A stretch of 37,985 nt of DNA from CAZFZT01 sp964523675 (GCA_964523675.1 CAZFZT010000026.1:1-37985), one strand, 5' to 3'. Positions 1 to 8,980 are shown, numbered from the stretch's first letter. Numbers and translations are program-made. Notes: generated by a model from the letters alone, not told the origin.

Positions 1-308
1 GGCCCGTGGTACGTGATGTCACCGCCACGATCGGTTTCCGCGACCTCCCCCCCCGCCGCTTCAAGCATCTGAGGCGTCGCGATCAAGTGCTGCCGGGCTG
101 TCTTGCGCCGGCTCACCGTGATGACAGGTGGATCATGCTCGACGAGCAGAAGCGATCCCAGCATGCCGCTCTCGCCGATGGCCTGCTCCCGCCAAGCAAT
201 GACCTCCTGCTGGACCTGCTTCTGAAGCGCAAACGCCGGAGCGTATGCGATCCTCCCCAGATCGCGCACGATGAATCGCCCCTCCTCAATCGGCTCTTTC
301 TCTGGCAC
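1..308 (-). CDS. lipB: Octanoyltransferase LipB, N-terminal part (cut by window edge)
   Basis: Transfers octanoyl from octanoyl-ACP to the lipoyl domains of 2-oxoacid dehydrogenases and GcvH, the first step of lipoate synthesis, in the cytoplasm. Reading the minus strand from a GTG at 308 gives an open frame running off the window start: it begins V/M-PEKEPIEEG, continues through EHDPPVITVSRR and ends DRGGDITYHG, the LipB family signature (RGGxxTxH). About 102 codons are visible, roughly the first half of a 210-240 residue family; the catalytic Cys and Lys lie outside the window. No ATG is in frame; GTG at 308 is the likelier start, with GTG at 326 possible. A GGGGAG lies about 17 bases upstream of 308. 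It diverges from lpxA over 51 bases. The family call is firm, the start is not. Confidence 0.9.
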   Translation of the reverse strand, partial: MPEKEPIEEGRFIVRDLGRIAYAPAFALQKQVQQEVIAWREQAIGESGMLGSLLLVEHDPPVITVSRRKTARQHLIATPQMLEAAGGEVAETDRGGDITYHG

Positions 309-359
309 ATGCGCGATGCAACTCACTCCCCAACGATAGGCCGGTACACTGCCGCTCTT

Positions 360-1157
360 ATGCCGAAGGTCCACCCCACTGCGATCATTGATGGTCCAGT
401 TTCCCTGGCTGATGATGTCGTCATCGGACCACACTGTGTGCTCGACGGTTCAATCGGAGCGATCCGCGTGGCGGCCGGCTCACGGCTCATCGGCAACGTG
501 TACCTGACGGGCCCACTGACGATTGGCGAGCACAATACCTTCTACCCCTTTACGACGATCGGCTTCGCACCCCAGGATCTGAAATGGGATCCAACTCAGC
601 CCGGCGCAGGCGTCATTATCGGTGATCGCAACACCTTTCGCGAAGGCGTCACCATTCACCGTGCGACTTCGGACGATGCGCCGACGCGGATCGGCGATGA
701 CAATTATTGGATGGCGTGCAGCCATGCCGGCCACGACTGCGTGATCGGGAACAACTGCATCTTCGCCAATGCAGCGATGCTGGCAGGGTTCGTGCGCGTT
801 GACGACCGTGTGAACATCGGTGGAGGCACTGGCATCCACCAATATGTGCGCATCGGCCGGGGCGCGATGCTGACCGGCTCATCCGGACTCGCTCAGGATC
901 TGCCGCCGTTCTTCATGCTCACGGGCTTTCGCGTTGCAGGGAGCATCAATCTGGTCGGATTGCGACGATCCGGCATGGGCTCTGACGTGATCGATGATGT
1001 CCGCTGGACGTACCGCACTCTCTACCGTAGCGGCCTCACAATCGCCAGCGCGCTCGAAACCCTGCGCACGCGCAGCGATCGAGCGATGATCCGTGAATAC
1101 ATTGAGTTCATTGAACAAGCCAAGCGCGGCATCTGCCCTGGCGTTGCAAAGCGCTGA
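360..1157 (+). CDS. lpxA: Acyl-ACP--UDP-N-acetylglucosamine O-acyltransferase LpxA
   Basis: First enzyme of lipid A synthesis: moves a 3-hydroxyacyl chain from ACP to the 3-OH of UDP-GlcNAc in the cytoplasm. 265 residues (E. coli 262). The left-handed beta-helix of hexapeptide repeats covers about residues 5-190, followed by a helical C-terminal domain. By hand alignment to the E. coli protein the numbering matches over the core: catalytic His125 lies in SHAGHDC, His122 and His160 (GIHQ) are kept, and Gly173 is kept. E. coli His144 is Phe here (LAGF). The ATG at 360 fits the family N-terminus (MPKVHPTAIIDG); the frame stays open upstream to position 6 but that stretch is antisense to lipB. 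No lpxD, fabZ or lpxB is adjacent. Confidence 0.95.
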   Translation: MPKVHPTAIIDGPVSLADDVVIGPHCVLDGSIGAIRVAAGSRLIGNVYLTGPLTIGEHNTFYPFTTIGFAPQDLKWDPTQPGAGVIIGDRNTFREGVTIHRATSDDAPTRIGDDNYWMACSHAGHDCVIGNNCIFANAAMLAGFVRVDDRVNIGGGTGIHQYVRIGRGAMLTGSSGLAQDLPPFFMLTGFRVAGSINLVGLRRSGMGSDVIDDVRWTYRTLYRSGLTIASALETLRTRSDRAMIREYIEFIEQAKRGICPGVAKR

Positions 1158-1181
1158 GCGGCGGCGACGACCTTCAAGCCG

Positions 1182-3035
1182 TCATCCCCAGTTCGCAAGA
1201 AGTAACAGCAGATCAGGAACGCCCACAGCGGCGTCACCATTGAGATCTGCCGGACACGTGCTCGACCCGAAACACGTGCCCCAGTCGGCAAGCAGCGCCA
1301 GCACATCCAGCAAGCCGACTGAGCCGTCGCAATCGAGATCGCCGAACCGCGGCTCAAACAAGTCGATGCTGTGATTGGCGAGCGCGATCGGAGGCGCTTT
1401 ATCTGTCTGCAACCAGAGGTCGTAGATCGTGTCACCCCAGTGGTCGGTAACGTTGCCATCGCGCAGGGCTTCGATGTAGTGGCGCGTGACGATCTGGTAA
1501 TTGGCGGTGGCTTCGATGCGAACTGCGCCGGCGGGGAGTTCGATGAAGATGTCGTCCCAGTACTGTCCGTCCGCGTATTGGGCGCCGACGACCGGCGCGC
1601 CGGCGGCTGCGAAGGCGGCATTGCTGAAGCCACGCGGCGGAATCCGTGTGTCTTTTTCAATGGTGTCCGCAAGAGCCATGCGCGTCGTGACCCCGGCAGG
1701 AAGACCGGTCAGCTTTGCTGCATCTTCACTCAGACCAACGTGCATCTCGTAGATGGGAACAGAATCCTCATCAAGTTCCGCCTCTTCGTAGTCGTAATGC
1801 CCCCATTCCTGTAGAAGTTCATCGGCATCGTTAAAGACCTTGATATTGACCCATGCACGGCGACCTTCAATATGACCGGTCGGCAACTTGTGGCCTGTTT
1901 CATTGATGATGCGGACGCGCACCTGCGTGCACTGCTGCTCAATCTCAAGCGTTGCAGCGCGCTGGAGCATGTCGAGCGCGTTGAGCCGGCCTGTCTCGAG
2001 CGACGCCAGGTCCACCTCGGAATCGTTGGCATAGTAAATCTGCATGATCTCGAAACTCCATACACCAGAGCCGGCGAAATCATGCCGCGCCGCATCCTTG
2101 TGTGGGGGGCTGTACATGCAGATGTTGCCAAAGGTGCGTGGCATGTGGCAATCCTGGCATGTCTGCATCACCCCGGTGGGGTGGCCATCGCCGCCAAAGC
2201 GACCATTCATGTGAACGCCGCCGTTTGCGAACGCGCTGAGCGACCACTCCGAGTAGGTGCGTTCGAGTGGAAACTGCGTATGCAGATCCTCGTCTGGAGT
2301 CGGTTCATCGATGGCGTTGTAACGGTACGTGCCATCGGGCTGGAGCGTCGTTACCGGATTGCCGACATCGTGGCAGGTTCCGCAGAAGCTGCCAGTGCCA
2401 TGAAAAGGCGATTTGATGGCCTCATGAAACGCGTATCCGGTGATCCGCGTGCCACGCCGCAATCCCGTCGGGTCCAGCACAAACATGGCGTTGCCGTAGT
2501 GCTGCGGCACATCATCAAGCGCGGCCAGAATGGCTTCGTCTTCGGGCGGGCTGATGCCGGGCTTGTAGATGGGGTCAACCATGGAGTGGCAGAAGTGACA
2601 GTTGACGCCGTCCTTCTCGTGAAATCCGATGGTTGAACCGTCGGGGACGTACGCGGCACCGGTGAGGAAAGCATTGGGCACGTGACATCGCATGCAGAAA
2701 TATCCGGCGTTGTCCGCATCCTGATTCGCAAGCGTCATCTGCGCAAAGAACAGCGGATTGAGCCCCGCGTACGACATCTTGCTGGAGCGCCACGTGTTGT
2801 AGGGATCGGGCGCCCCCATCTCACCGTGGCAACCGAAGCAGTTGGCCGAGTGCAGAATGTCATCCGGCGACGCGCCGCCGACCTGTGTGCCCGCAAGACG
2901 AAAATCCAGGAAGGTCGTCGGGACAATGACCGTTGCCGCAGCAATGCTGACAACGACGAGCAGCGTCATGCCGAGCGTACCGATCGCCGCCCTGCGGCGC
3001 CTGAGAAGAAGTGCATGGGCTTCATGGCTGTTCAT
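1182..3035 (-). CDS. Five-haem cytochrome c with C-terminal dockerin-like repeats
   Basis: 617 residues. An N-terminal hydrophobic segment (about 17-42) follows a run of arginines and acts as signal or membrane anchor. Five CXXCH haem sites are at residues 66-70 (CFGCH), 114-118 (CMRCH), 146-150 (CHFCH), 218-222 (CGTCH) and 293-297 (CQDCH), resembling the cytochrome c554/multihaem family. A beta-rich region follows, and residues 566-617 form a dockerin-like pair ending VGVPDLLLLLANWG. It should act outside the cytoplasmic membrane as an electron carrier or reductase; the substrate cannot be told. It lies 138 bases downstream of a polyferredoxin gene on the same strand, a plausible electron donor. 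A multihaem cytochrome ending in a dockerin-like tag is unusual. Start ATG 3035; no strong ribosome site is seen. Confidence 0.85.
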   Translation of the reverse strand: MNSHEAHALLLRRRRAAIGTLGMTLLVVVSIAAATVIVPTTFLDFRLAGTQVGGASPDDILHSANCFGCHGEMGAPDPYNTWRSSKMSYAGLNPLFFAQMTLANQDADNAGYFCMRCHVPNAFLTGAAYVPDGSTIGFHEKDGVNCHFCHSMVDPIYKPGISPPEDEAILAALDDVPQHYGNAMFVLDPTGLRRGTRITGYAFHEAIKSPFHGTGSFCGTCHDVGNPVTTLQPDGTYRYNAIDEPTPDEDLHTQFPLERTYSEWSLSAFANGGVHMNGRFGGDGHPTGVMQTCQDCHMPRTFGNICMYSPPHKDAARHDFAGSGVWSFEIMQIYYANDSEVDLASLETGRLNALDMLQRAATLEIEQQCTQVRVRIINETGHKLPTGHIEGRRAWVNIKVFNDADELLQEWGHYDYEEAELDEDSVPIYEMHVGLSEDAAKLTGLPAGVTTRMALADTIEKDTRIPPRGFSNAAFAAAGAPVVGAQYADGQYWDDIFIELPAGAVRIEATANYQIVTRHYIEALRDGNVTDHWGDTIYDLWLQTDKAPPIALANHSIDLFEPRFGDLDCDGSVGLLDVLALLADWGTCFGSSTCPADLNGDAAVGVPDLLLLLANWG

Positions 3036-3101
3036 GTCGAGTTTCCCATAGAGTGAAGCGGTTGCCGAAGACAGTTTTTGGATATCTGACTCCTCTTATA
3101 C

Positions 3102-3130
3102 ACTTTGCATCAGATTCTGATTCGTGTCAA
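3102..3130 (-). promoter_or_regulatory. Candidate promoter with embedded 13-base palindrome
   Basis: On the minus strand a perfect TTGACA (3130-3125) stands 17 bases before a weak CAAAGT (3107-3102). Between them sits the palindrome ATCAGA-A-TCTGAT (3121-3109), placed where a regulator would occlude the promoter. It lies about 70 bases ahead of the cytochrome gene and may give it expression independent of the upstream polyferredoxin gene. The -10 box is poor, so this is tentative. Confidence 0.35.
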
Positions 3131-3173
3131 GTCCCGGGGCGGAAGTTCTTCCCAGTTGCACCCCCCCAGGCGC

Positions 3174-5084
3174 TTAGCGGCGGATGATGAGCCGGCGAAC
3201 CCAGTCCGCGGCCTCGGAATCCTGGCCTGAACCGGCGAGCATGGACTGCCCGCTCTCGGCATACGCATTCAGCCCTGATGGATTGATGCGTGCGGCACGC
3301 TCCAGGCAGCCCAGGGCCCCGTCCACATCGCCAGCCGCATAGAGCAGCCGGGCCATGCGCTCCTGAAGATGCGCAGAGTCGGGATGTGTGATCGCAAGTC
3401 GGCGCAGCTCCCTCGCTGCGGCCTGATGCTCGCCGGAGTGGAGCAGCAGCACGGCCAACAACTCGCGCGCTATGTCGTTCGCTTCATTTCGCCTCAGCAA
3501 CTCCTCAGCATCTGCCCGCGCGCCGCCTCCATCACCATCAAGAATCCGAATCCGAAGTCGACTCAGAAGCAACTGATCGGTCTGTCCTTCGCGCGCGATG
3601 GCACGCTGAAGATGTGCGCCTGCGTCAGTCGTCCGGCCGAGAACGAGATGCAGCCACGCCGCTCGCACATCGGCGACCGGTGTCGACGTGAAGCCGAAGC
3701 CGCCGGCTGAGATCGGCCCCGCCATGTGATACCAGCGCAGCGCTGCCTCCGCATGCTCTTTCGATGCCTCGTCCACTTGCTCAAACGCCCCCGCGAACAC
3801 GACAGCCGAGGACACGGTAACGGCCCCATCGATCATCGAGCCGCGCAGGATGAACAAACGCACCAGAATGCTCTGCACCAGGATGATGGCCATGATCGCC
3901 GCGATCGCAACGAATCCCCATCCTGCCGCCTTGATGCGGCCGCCGCGCTTCAGTTGCCAGCGCGCAAGGCGCACATCGCGGCTGAATACAATCGCGCCGA
4001 CCTTGCACGCAATGACTGCCGCGCAGATGGCAATTCCCACTGCGAAAAGCATTGGGACAAGACCATACAGGCCGCGCACGGCGAAGAAAACCACTACAAA
4101 TGCAGCACAAATCGCACATTCGCCGGCCATGTTGAATTGCGGCTTGAGAGACTTTTCCTTTGCGCCCGGTGCCTTCGCTCTTTGATGGCCTGAGAAGGAA
4201 AGCTGCAGCGCGCCTTGCGGACACACGCTGACGCAGTCAAGCCGGCGAATACAGTCTGATGACACGACCCGGCCGTGTTCAATCAACTCATCTAGGACGC
4301 GCACCGATGAATCACATGCCGCCGTGCAGTGTCCGCACTGATCGCATTTGTCCGGATCAACAACTGGGCCGCTCCGCGCAACTGAGGCGATCGGTTTGAA
4401 CAGGCCCCCGTAGGGACAACCATATCGGCAAAAGCCGCGCGCGCCGAGAAAATATACCGTCGCGAAGCCGCACACAAGCAGGAACGGAATCGCAACCCAT
4501 GGTCCCGGCAGGTCACTCCAGAGGTTCTCTGTCGTAAAGCCGACTCGCCATTGCGGCGACGCCGGCGCGCCGATGATGTGCAGCAGTGAGGGTGACCATG
4601 ATTCGAGCAGCGGCGCGATGGCCAGTCGCTTGAAACTCGGCCAGATGAACATATAGACGCCCAATGCGATTGGAACGTAGCCAAGCAGGCGCGCACGGAA
4701 CGGCTGCGGTCGGATGCCGATCCGACGCATCAGCCAGAGCGATAGATCCTGAAGCGCCCCCATATGGCACGCCCAGCCGCAGAAGTACCGTCCAAAGATA
4801 GCCGTGGCAAGCAGCGCGAGCGCGAACAGGACGGCCGCTGCGTTGACCACTCCCAGCTCCAGCATGTCCATCGAGTTCGATAATTGCAGCGACCCGAGAG
4901 TGCGGCCAGCGATGAGCCAGTGCGCGATGTGGATTCCGATGAGAACATGGATGCCGATCAGCACCGCCGGACGCCATCGCACGACCCGAGACGGCCGAAT
5001 CCGGGAGCTGGGTCGCTTCGTTCGCGGCGTCTCAAGCACGTTCAGCCGCACACTCCGGCCCGGGCTGTCCAAAAGTGGACTCAT
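3174..5084 (-). CDS. NapH/NosR-like membrane polyferredoxin with TPR tail
   Basis: 636 residues. Membrane segments are near 37-56, 76-98, 133-150, 194-214, 320-338, 343-362 and 388-412. Iron-sulfur motifs: FCGWACHMGALQD at 101-113, GFCRYGCPYGGLF at 217-229, then two ferredoxin 4Fe-4S sets, CDQCGHCTAAC (247-257) and CIRRLDCVSVC (278-288). This architecture is that of NapH, MauN and NosR-like quinol-linked electron transfer proteins. Residues from about 440 to 625 look like tetratricopeptide repeats, an added protein-binding domain. The first motif reads CHMG where relatives usually have CPxG. It precedes the five-haem cytochrome gene on the same strand, so I infer it passes electrons between quinol and that cytochrome. 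Start ATG 5084; the 249 bases to murJ form a divergent upstream region with no clear promoter boxes. Confidence 0.8.
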   Translation of the reverse strand: MSPLLDSPGRSVRLNVLETPRTKRPSSRIRPSRVVRWRPAVLIGIHVLIGIHIAHWLIAGRTLGSLQLSNSMDMLELGVVNAAAVLFALALLATAIFGRYFCGWACHMGALQDLSLWLMRRIGIRPQPFRARLLGYVPIALGVYMFIWPSFKRLAIAPLLESWSPSLLHIIGAPASPQWRVGFTTENLWSDLPGPWVAIPFLLVCGFATVYFLGARGFCRYGCPYGGLFKPIASVARSGPVVDPDKCDQCGHCTAACDSSVRVLDELIEHGRVVSSDCIRRLDCVSVCPQGALQLSFSGHQRAKAPGAKEKSLKPQFNMAGECAICAAFVVVFFAVRGLYGLVPMLFAVGIAICAAVIACKVGAIVFSRDVRLARWQLKRGGRIKAAGWGFVAIAAIMAIILVQSILVRLFILRGSMIDGAVTVSSAVVFAGAFEQVDEASKEHAEAALRWYHMAGPISAGGFGFTSTPVADVRAAWLHLVLGRTTDAGAHLQRAIAREGQTDQLLLSRLRIRILDGDGGGARADAEELLRRNEANDIARELLAVLLLHSGEHQAAARELRRLAITHPDSAHLQERMARLLYAAGDVDGALGCLERAARINPSGLNAYAESGQSMLAGSGQDSEAADWVRRLIIRR

Positions 5085-5333
5085 TTATCCAAAATAGCGT
5101 GGATTCCGTCGCGTGCAACCAATTTGTCGCGCAGTTCTGCTCATCGCGAGCCGACCGCCGAGGACCGTGTGCCTGCAATCCTCGCGTTCGACTTCATTGC
5201 AAATCGCCTTTCCGACCGTCGACCTCCGCCGCTCACCGACGGGTTGGCGCCGCGCAGCCGCTGGTTGCTTTCGCCGCTCGTTCACATCGCAGCTCACACG
5301 TTTCGCTGAGCGTGGCGCCCGGCCTTTGCCGAT

Positions 5334-6950
5334 ATGCTGCAGGTCTTGTCGAATCGCTTCGAACATCATGCCCGGACGGTGACGCTGCTCACGCTGGTCA
5401 GCCGCGTGGCAGGGCTTGCGCGGGATGCGGCGTTATCGCGCGTGTTCGGAGCCGGCGTCATCATGGACGCCTTCTCTTTCGCGTTCATGGCGCCGAACCT
5501 GTTTCGCCGGCTGTTCGGCGAGGGCGCGCTTACAGCCGCATTCCTGCCGGTGTACTCGCGGCTGGATCGGGAAGATCCGGTGAACGCGCGGCGGCTGGCT
5601 TCGTTGACGCTTGCCCTGCTCACGATGGCCCTTGGCGTCATCGTGCTCCTGGCGGAGGCGGTTTTGTATGTGGTGTCACACGTTGCGGGACATGAGAACC
5701 TCGCGGTGTGGTTGATGATGGTGATGCTGCCCTACATGCCGATGGTGTGTGCGGTCGCGGTGCTGGGTGCGATGCTACAGGTGCACGGCCGCTTCGGACC
5801 GACTGCGGCCGCGCCGGTCGTGTTGAATGTCTTGATCGTCATTGGCGCTGTGGGGGGAAGAGCACTGTTGGACAAGAGCGGCACGACAGTCGTCACGGAG
5901 GGCACACTCGCAGGCGTGGACAGCGGCGTCATCAACATCGGGCTGGTCGCGGTGATGGTGATTCTCGCCGGCATCATTCAGGTGCTCTGGTCGCTCTTCG
6001 CGCTGCGCGATCGTGCATGGTGGGATCGGCAATGGAGGAGCGCGCGACCGGCGTTGAGACAGGTTCTTACGCAGGCCGGGCCGATGATCGTGGGGCTTGG
6101 CGTGCTGCAACTCAATACACTCCTCGATGGGCTGATCGCGAGTTATCCCACGGTGATAGGGCCGACGATTTTTGGAATCGAGTATCCACTTCAGGAAGGC
6201 GCGATGGCGAGCGTTACCTTCGCCCAGCGCCTGTACCAGTTCCCGCTGGGGGTCTTCGGCATCGCGGTCGCCACCGCGATTTTTCCACTGCTCGCTCGAC
6301 TGGGTGAAGACGAGGACGGCTTCACGGATGCACTGCGGCGCGGCCTGCGACTGGTCGTGTTCATTGGCCTTCCCGCAAGCGCGGGGTTGATGATTGTGCG
6401 CGAGCCGCTTGTGGCAGTGATCCTGCAAGGCGGCGACTTTACGGCTGAAGACACGCAGCGCGTCGCCTTCGTGCTCCTCGGCTACGCGCCGGCCGTGTGG
6501 GCTTATTCAATGATCCATGTGATCACGCGCGCGTTCTATGCGAAAGGCAACTCACTCACACCCATGAAGGTCGGAGTAAGCGTCGTTGCACTCAATCTCG
6601 CACTCAACCTGACGTTGATCTGGTTCCTCCGCGAAGCAGGATTGGCATGGTCAACTTCGATCTGCGCGTTCGTGCAGGTGATCGCTCTCATGATCCTCCT
6701 GCGCGGCGACGTCATGAACGCAAATGTGGTGATGAGCTGGTTCAAGACCATCGCGCTCGCAGCCGTCATGGTCGTCGCTCTGCTGCTTCTCAGACCAATC
6801 ATGGCTGAGGACGAACCAACCTGGATGCAGTCGCTGATGGAGTTGTTCGCGCTGGTTGCAAGCGGCCTCGCGGTCGTGTTCCTGGGCTCGAAGTTGTTGC
6901 ACATGGACGAACTGCGCTGGGCCTTGGGCGCAAGAGGAGTTCCAGAATAG
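5334..6950 (+). CDS. murJ: Lipid II flippase MurJ
   Basis: Moves undecaprenyl-linked peptidoglycan precursor (lipid II) across the inner membrane; MVF/MviN family of the MOP superfamily. 538 residues with about 14 predicted membrane segments. The family N-terminus is clear: TLVSRVAGLARDAALSRVFG, then MDAFSFAFMAPNLFRRLFGE and GALTAAFLPVYSR in residues about 18-84, including the arginines lining the cavity. An insertion of soluble character around residues 180-195 lies between membrane segments. Start ATG 5334 just precedes the first conserved block. It is transcribed alone and converges on truD, the two stops being 3 bases apart. Presence of murJ supports peptidoglycan synthesis in this lineage. 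Confidence 0.95.
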   Translation: MLQVLSNRFEHHARTVTLLTLVSRVAGLARDAALSRVFGAGVIMDAFSFAFMAPNLFRRLFGEGALTAAFLPVYSRLDREDPVNARRLASLTLALLTMALGVIVLLAEAVLYVVSHVAGHENLAVWLMMVMLPYMPMVCAVAVLGAMLQVHGRFGPTAAAPVVLNVLIVIGAVGGRALLDKSGTTVVTEGTLAGVDSGVINIGLVAVMVILAGIIQVLWSLFALRDRAWWDRQWRSARPALRQVLTQAGPMIVGLGVLQLNTLLDGLIASYPTVIGPTIFGIEYPLQEGAMASVTFAQRLYQFPLGVFGIAVATAIFPLLARLGEDEDGFTDALRRGLRLVVFIGLPASAGLMIVREPLVAVILQGGDFTAEDTQRVAFVLLGYAPAVWAYSMIHVITRAFYAKGNSLTPMKVGVSVVALNLALNLTLIWFLREAGLAWSTSICAFVQVIALMILLRGDVMNANVVMSWFKTIALAAVMVVALLLLRPIMAEDEPTWMQSLMELFALVASGLAVVFLGSKLLHMDELRWALGARGVPE

Positions 6951-6953
6951 ACG

Positions 6954-8303
6954 TCATTCGGTCCACTCCGTGCGCTCGTCGTGTGCCGCGTTCTTCATGA
7001 TCTCGCGGAGCGCGATGGTGGCGTACACGCCGCGCGGTAGATCAAAGGCGACTCGAATGAACGGCCCGTGCTCGTCGATGCCGGCTTCGAGCTGCGTATC
7101 TCGGATCGGCTCGCGCAGCGATCGCCGGCCACCATCCGGCATGCCCTTCAATGCTGGAAGCGACTCCGGCTCGAAGCCCATCTCGCGCAGCGCGCAGGCC
7201 TCGGCTTCTCCAGGATGGCCGGCAGCAGAAGTCATCTTGACGCCCCAGAGCGGCCCACTCGGCGAAATTTCCAGTTGTGCAAATCGCCGGTGAATGTCTT
7301 CGTCGCGCGCCAACTCCGCGTCAATGTGAAAGACCGCGCGCGAATTGTGCTTCCAGGCAAGATCGCCTGCGATCAGCCGATCGAAGAGTCCCTCTTGGAT
7401 TCTCCGATCAAGAACGTGATTGAACACCGCCGACTGCATCGCTGCAATCCAGAACCCAGTGACCGTCTTGCCAACGGAAAGGGATGCTCGCCGCCCATCA
7501 CTTCCCTGTGCCAAAGAGCGCAATGCGCTGCGTTCAGAGGCATCGGCGGGCGTCCACATCTCAAGGGCCTCCGCATAGCGGCCCTGCTTGTACAGCTCAC
7601 GTCGCTCGCGCTGGTACTCCGGGAATGGTGTGCCCTCGGTGCCGAGTAGCTCCTCAAGCAACTCATCAAACTGCCCCGCGAGGAGCATTGCCCCAAGCAG
7701 ATGATTATTGCGGCGGTATCCGAAGCGCTGATCGCCGAAGTAGTTCGGCACGCCGACCTTTTCCAGCGTGCGCAACGTCTGCATGGCGCGCGGCGCATGA
7801 AGCGGATCAACCTCGCGAATGCGGATTGAAAAGCGATTGCCCAGAAGATGGCCGCGCCTGAGTTTGTTGGTGTGCCGATCCGCCCACAATGCATGGATCC
7901 GATCGTGATCGAGCGAGAGATTGCTCGGCGTCTCCGGCGTATGCACTGAGACGAGCTGCCGCGTAACGCCGACCTTGTCCTTCATACCGGCGAAACCGAT
8001 GGCGGTATTCTTGACGTTGAAGCGTTTGCGCAGCGCGGCGAGCAGCTCAATGTGAGAGACGTTGCGTTTCTCGATGAACAGGTACAGATGCTCCCCCCTG
8101 CCGCACGGCTCGTAGAGCGGCTGCTCATCGACAAGAAAGTCTTCCGGCCGCCGCTTGATGCACCCGCCGATGCCCGGCGTGTCAGTCAGGTAAACGTGCG
8201 GCAGCGGGTTCAGTAGAGAGGTATCCAGTTGCACGTGCGGAAGGGCCGGGACTCCTGAAGAATGCCCTCCGCCGGCTCCGGGTTTCTCTTCCGCATTGCT
8301 CAT
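6954..8303 (-). CDS. truD: tRNA pseudouridine(13) synthase TruD
   Basis: Isomerises uridine 13 of tRNA-Glu to pseudouridine. 449 residues, longer than E. coli TruD (349). The core motif GFAGMKDKVGVTRQ is at residues 103-116 with catalytic Asp109; an earlier block IKRRPEDFLVDE (49-60) and PNYFGDQRFGYRRNNH further on are family signatures. An N-terminal Gly/Ser-rich extension of about 30 residues precedes the domain. A GGGGGAGA stands about 15 bases before ATG 8303. The gene follows the DUF151 gene by 27 bases on the same strand and may be cotranscribed with it. The functional call rests on the intact catalytic motif. Confidence 0.93.
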   Translation of the reverse strand: MSNAEEKPGAGGGHSSGVPALPHVQLDTSLLNPLPHVYLTDTPGIGGCIKRRPEDFLVDEQPLYEPCGRGEHLYLFIEKRNVSHIELLAALRKRFNVKNTAIGFAGMKDKVGVTRQLVSVHTPETPSNLSLDHDRIHALWADRHTNKLRRGHLLGNRFSIRIREVDPLHAPRAMQTLRTLEKVGVPNYFGDQRFGYRRNNHLLGAMLLAGQFDELLEELLGTEGTPFPEYQRERRELYKQGRYAEALEMWTPADASERSALRSLAQGSDGRRASLSVGKTVTGFWIAAMQSAVFNHVLDRRIQEGLFDRLIAGDLAWKHNSRAVFHIDAELARDEDIHRRFAQLEISPSGPLWGVKMTSAAGHPGEAEACALREMGFEPESLPALKGMPDGGRRSLREPIRDTQLEAGIDEHGPFIRVAFDLPRGVYATIALREIMKNAAHDERTEWTE

Positions 8304-8330
8304 GCCGGCGTTTGAATCTCCCCCTCGCGC

Positions 8331-8804
8331 TCAATCCCAATCGAGGTTGAAATCCTCGTCCTCATCATCCTCATCAACGTCGTCCTCAACCGATCCGTTC
8401 GCCATTGCGTCCGCTTCGGTCTGCGCGAGCACATGTTCCGCAACAAGGATCGGCACCTCCTCGGCAACACCGATCGCGATCGCATCGGACGGTCGTGAGT
8501 CAATCTCCAATTCTTCACCATTCTGGTCGACGATGAGCTTCGCGAAGAACGTGCCATCCACAAGGTCGTTGATTTCAATGCGCCGCAGTGTGCCGCCCAT
8601 TTCGCGGATCACCGAGGCGAGCAGATCGTGCGTCTGGGGACGGGGAATCTCGATGCCCTTGAGCCGCCGCTCGATGGCAAACGCCTCCGGCAGGCCAATC
8701 ACGATCGGAAAGGTGCGATCTCCTCCGACCTCGGTCAGTTCGATGATCTGCATGTCCGCCATTTCGCGGATGAAGATTCGAGAGAGTTCCATCTGGACGG
8801 CCAT
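8331..8804 (-). CDS. Bifunctional nuclease family (DUF151) protein
   Basis: 157 residues of the DUF151/BFN family, which includes plant bifunctional nucleases and many uncharacterised bacterial proteins. Typical blocks are seen: FPIVIGLPEAFAIERRLKG (about 32-50), RPQTHDLLASVI (54-65) and EIDSRPSDAIAIGV (about 98-111). The C-terminal 22 residues or so are almost all Asp and Glu, ending DEDFNLDWD, an acidic tail longer than the family core needs. Cytoplasmic. The physiological role in bacteria is unsettled. Start ATG 8804. It is the upstream partner of truD. Confidence 0.85.
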   Translation of the reverse strand: MAVQMELSRIFIREMADMQIIELTEVGGDRTFPIVIGLPEAFAIERRLKGIEIPRPQTHDLLASVIREMGGTLRRIEINDLVDGTFFAKLIVDQNGEELEIDSRPSDAIAIGVAEEVPILVAEHVLAQTEADAMANGSVEDDVDEDDEDEDFNLDWD

Positions 8805-8980
8805 GGCGATACTTCGTGCGAATGATGATCAAAGAGGCGGCGAAAACAATGAGAGCCGGCGGCGTGGACATCAAAGATCGGCCGTAGCGGTCCCGCCATC
8901 CACTGCGTCAGATCATTCTAGTCGCTGCACAAGCGTAGCCGCCGCTGCCAAGCGGGCGAGGTCACCTGAGGCATCCTGAT

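Noticed and set aside
6..359. Extension of the lpxA frame upstream by 118 codons
   Set aside because: This stretch is antisense to lipB, whose signature motif is plain on the other strand, and LpxA proteins begin at the ATG at 360.
1872..2636. 254-codon open frame on plus, antisense to the cytochrome
   Set aside because: The opposite strand has five CXXCH motifs; this frame has no recognisable sequence or ribosome site.
8575..8874. 99-codon minus frame with a hydrophobic start overlapping the DUF151 gene
   Set aside because: Most of it is DUF151 read in another frame, giving a His/Arg-rich nonsense sequence.
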